Under the pieces are notes generated by a model. The model searched no databases and was not told the origin of the DNA. It saw nothing but the letters and a program-made list of their open reading frames with translations. Of a stretch of DNA of 64,000 nt, positions 63,392 through 64,000 are shown piece by piece. This DNA is from Hyphomicrobiales bacterium (GTDB taxonomy: Bacteria > Pseudomonadota > Alphaproteobacteria > Rhizobiales > Rhizobiaceae), in NCBI GenBank assembly GCA_002401155.1, contig NVSG01000002.1, positions 779,462-843,461 of the forward strand, in the 5' to 3' direction. The first letter of the stretch is position 1, and every line of letters starts with the position of its first letter. The position numbers and the translations under genes are program-made.

Positions 63392-64000
63392 ATGAAAAAA
63401 CGCGATTTAATTAAAAAGGGCTTGGCCACTGCTGCACTCGCAGCAACCATCGGACTTACTGGTGCACTGACGAATGTGGCAAGTGCCGCTGATAAAGTAA
63501 CACTGAGAATGTCCACATGGGTGCCTTCCAGCCACCATTTGACTGCCGACACTTTCCCGGTTTGGATCAAGGCAATTGAAGAAGCTTCCGGCGGAACGCT
63601 GATCATCAAAATTGATCCGGCGCCAATCGCTGGCCCACCTGCACAATATGACCTTGTGCGCGATGGTGCCGCCGACATGGCCTATCACGTAACAGGTTAC
63701 ACTCCCGGCCCATTTGAGGTCTTGCGGGCAGTGGAACTGCCTTTCATCTCGCCAAGCGCCGAAATCGGCAGTCAGGCCGCATGGGAATGGTATGATCGCA
63801 ACATTGGCTTCGAAAAAGAATTCAAGGACGTTAAAGTTATCACCATCATGGTGCACGGCCCCGGCCTTTTGCATTCGAAAGACAAAATCACCAATCTTGC
63901 CGAATTGAAGGGTGTTAAACTTCGCGTTGGCGGCGGCGGTGTTCGCATGGCCGAAGCTCTTGGCGCTTCTCCTGTGACCGTATCTGCACCAAAGACCTAC
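63392..64000 (+). CDS. TRAP transporter substrate-binding protein DctP (3' partial)
   Basis: The frame runs off the right edge; 203 codons are visible. The product has a signal peptide (K-K-R-D-L-I-K-K-G-L to A-S-A, cleavage near residue 32) and then the DctP fold: L-R-M-S-T-W-V-P, W-I-K-A-I-E-E-A-S-G-G-T-L, Y-D-L-V-R-D-G-A-A-D-M-A-Y and L-R-V-G-G-G-G-V-R. It is the periplasmic receptor of a three-part TRAP system; the two membrane subunits probably follow outside the window. AAGGGAG lies 8 bases upstream of ATG 63392. It follows the catabolic cluster by 176 bases. Confidence 0.93.
   Translation, partial: MKKRDLIKKGLATAALAATIGLTGALTNVASAADKVTLRMSTWVPSSHHLTADTFPVWIKAIEEASGGTLIIKIDPAPIAGPPAQYDLVRDGAADMAYHVTGYTPGPFEVLRAVELPFISPSAEIGSQAAWEWYDRNIGFEKEFKDVKVITIMVHGPGLLHSKDKITNLAELKGVKLRVGGGGVRMAEALGASPVTVSAPKTY

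Overview
The window looks like a chromosomal segment of an alphaproteobacterium of the order Hyphomicrobiales (Rhizobiales). The first 37 kb keeps an order familiar from Sinorhizobium, Brucella and relatives: ribH-nusB, hppA, bamE, a cytochrome bc1 chaperone, a YceD-like gene, plsX-fabH-ihfA-merR, mucR, ctaA, argC, rpsI-rplM, phaC, aminotransferase-hom-glpX and recJ. Base composition appears moderate, and several starts are TTG or GTG with good ribosome binding sites. This placement rests on gene content and remembered synteny, not on a database search.

Layout. 0-13 kb: riboflavin/NusB genes, membrane pyrophosphatase, lipid synthesis, IHF and regulators (MerR, MucR, LysR). 13.4-20.5 kb: tRNA-Pro(GGG), then a polysaccharide cluster whose parts match holdfast / unipolar polysaccharide systems: initiating phosphosugar transferase, glycosyltransferase, Wza-like exporter, short Wzz-like protein, FemAB-like acyltransferase and NodB-type deacetylase. 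20.5-27 kb: haem A synthase, argC, a class IV aminotransferase, a reductase/LysR pair, and S9/L13. 27-30 kb: a scarred region with a candidate small RNA, a 55-residue membrane protein, a deletion-riddled second copy of the phaC 3' end, an excalibur-domain protein and intact phaC. 30-37 kb: amino-acid and gluconeogenic genes and recJ, then a solitary DUF2793 phage/GTA-like gene.

38.1-40.4 kb is the most unusual part. A 20-bp direct repeat, made of the 3' end of tRNA-Glu plus its flank, brackets about 2.2 kb of visibly AT-rich DNA. This DNA holds only a two-gene operon, an AAA ATPase and a PIN-like nuclease, with no integrase. A second pair of 27-bp repeats (24/27 identical) lies inside the outer repeats. 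It looks like a compact non-autonomous tRNA island carrying a candidate ATPase-nuclease defence module.

40.5-64 kb is mostly accessory: YcbK-like lipoprotein, glyoxalase I, double cold-shock protein, two tandem diguanylate cyclases and an EAL phosphodiesterase, tRNA-Pro(UGG), hppD with a divergent Lrp regulator, flavin monooxygenases including pobA, a RES/Xre toxin-antitoxin pair, exporters, and a catabolic set (hydratase, beta-lactamase-fold hydrolase, DUF3237, IlvD/Edd dehydratase, SnoaL-like protein) running into a TRAP substrate-binding gene cut by the window end.

Two dispersed repeat families occur between genes. One has at least four copies; in three of them it supplies the last bases of the upstream TAG stop codon, and the copies show paired base changes consistent with a conserved RNA fold.
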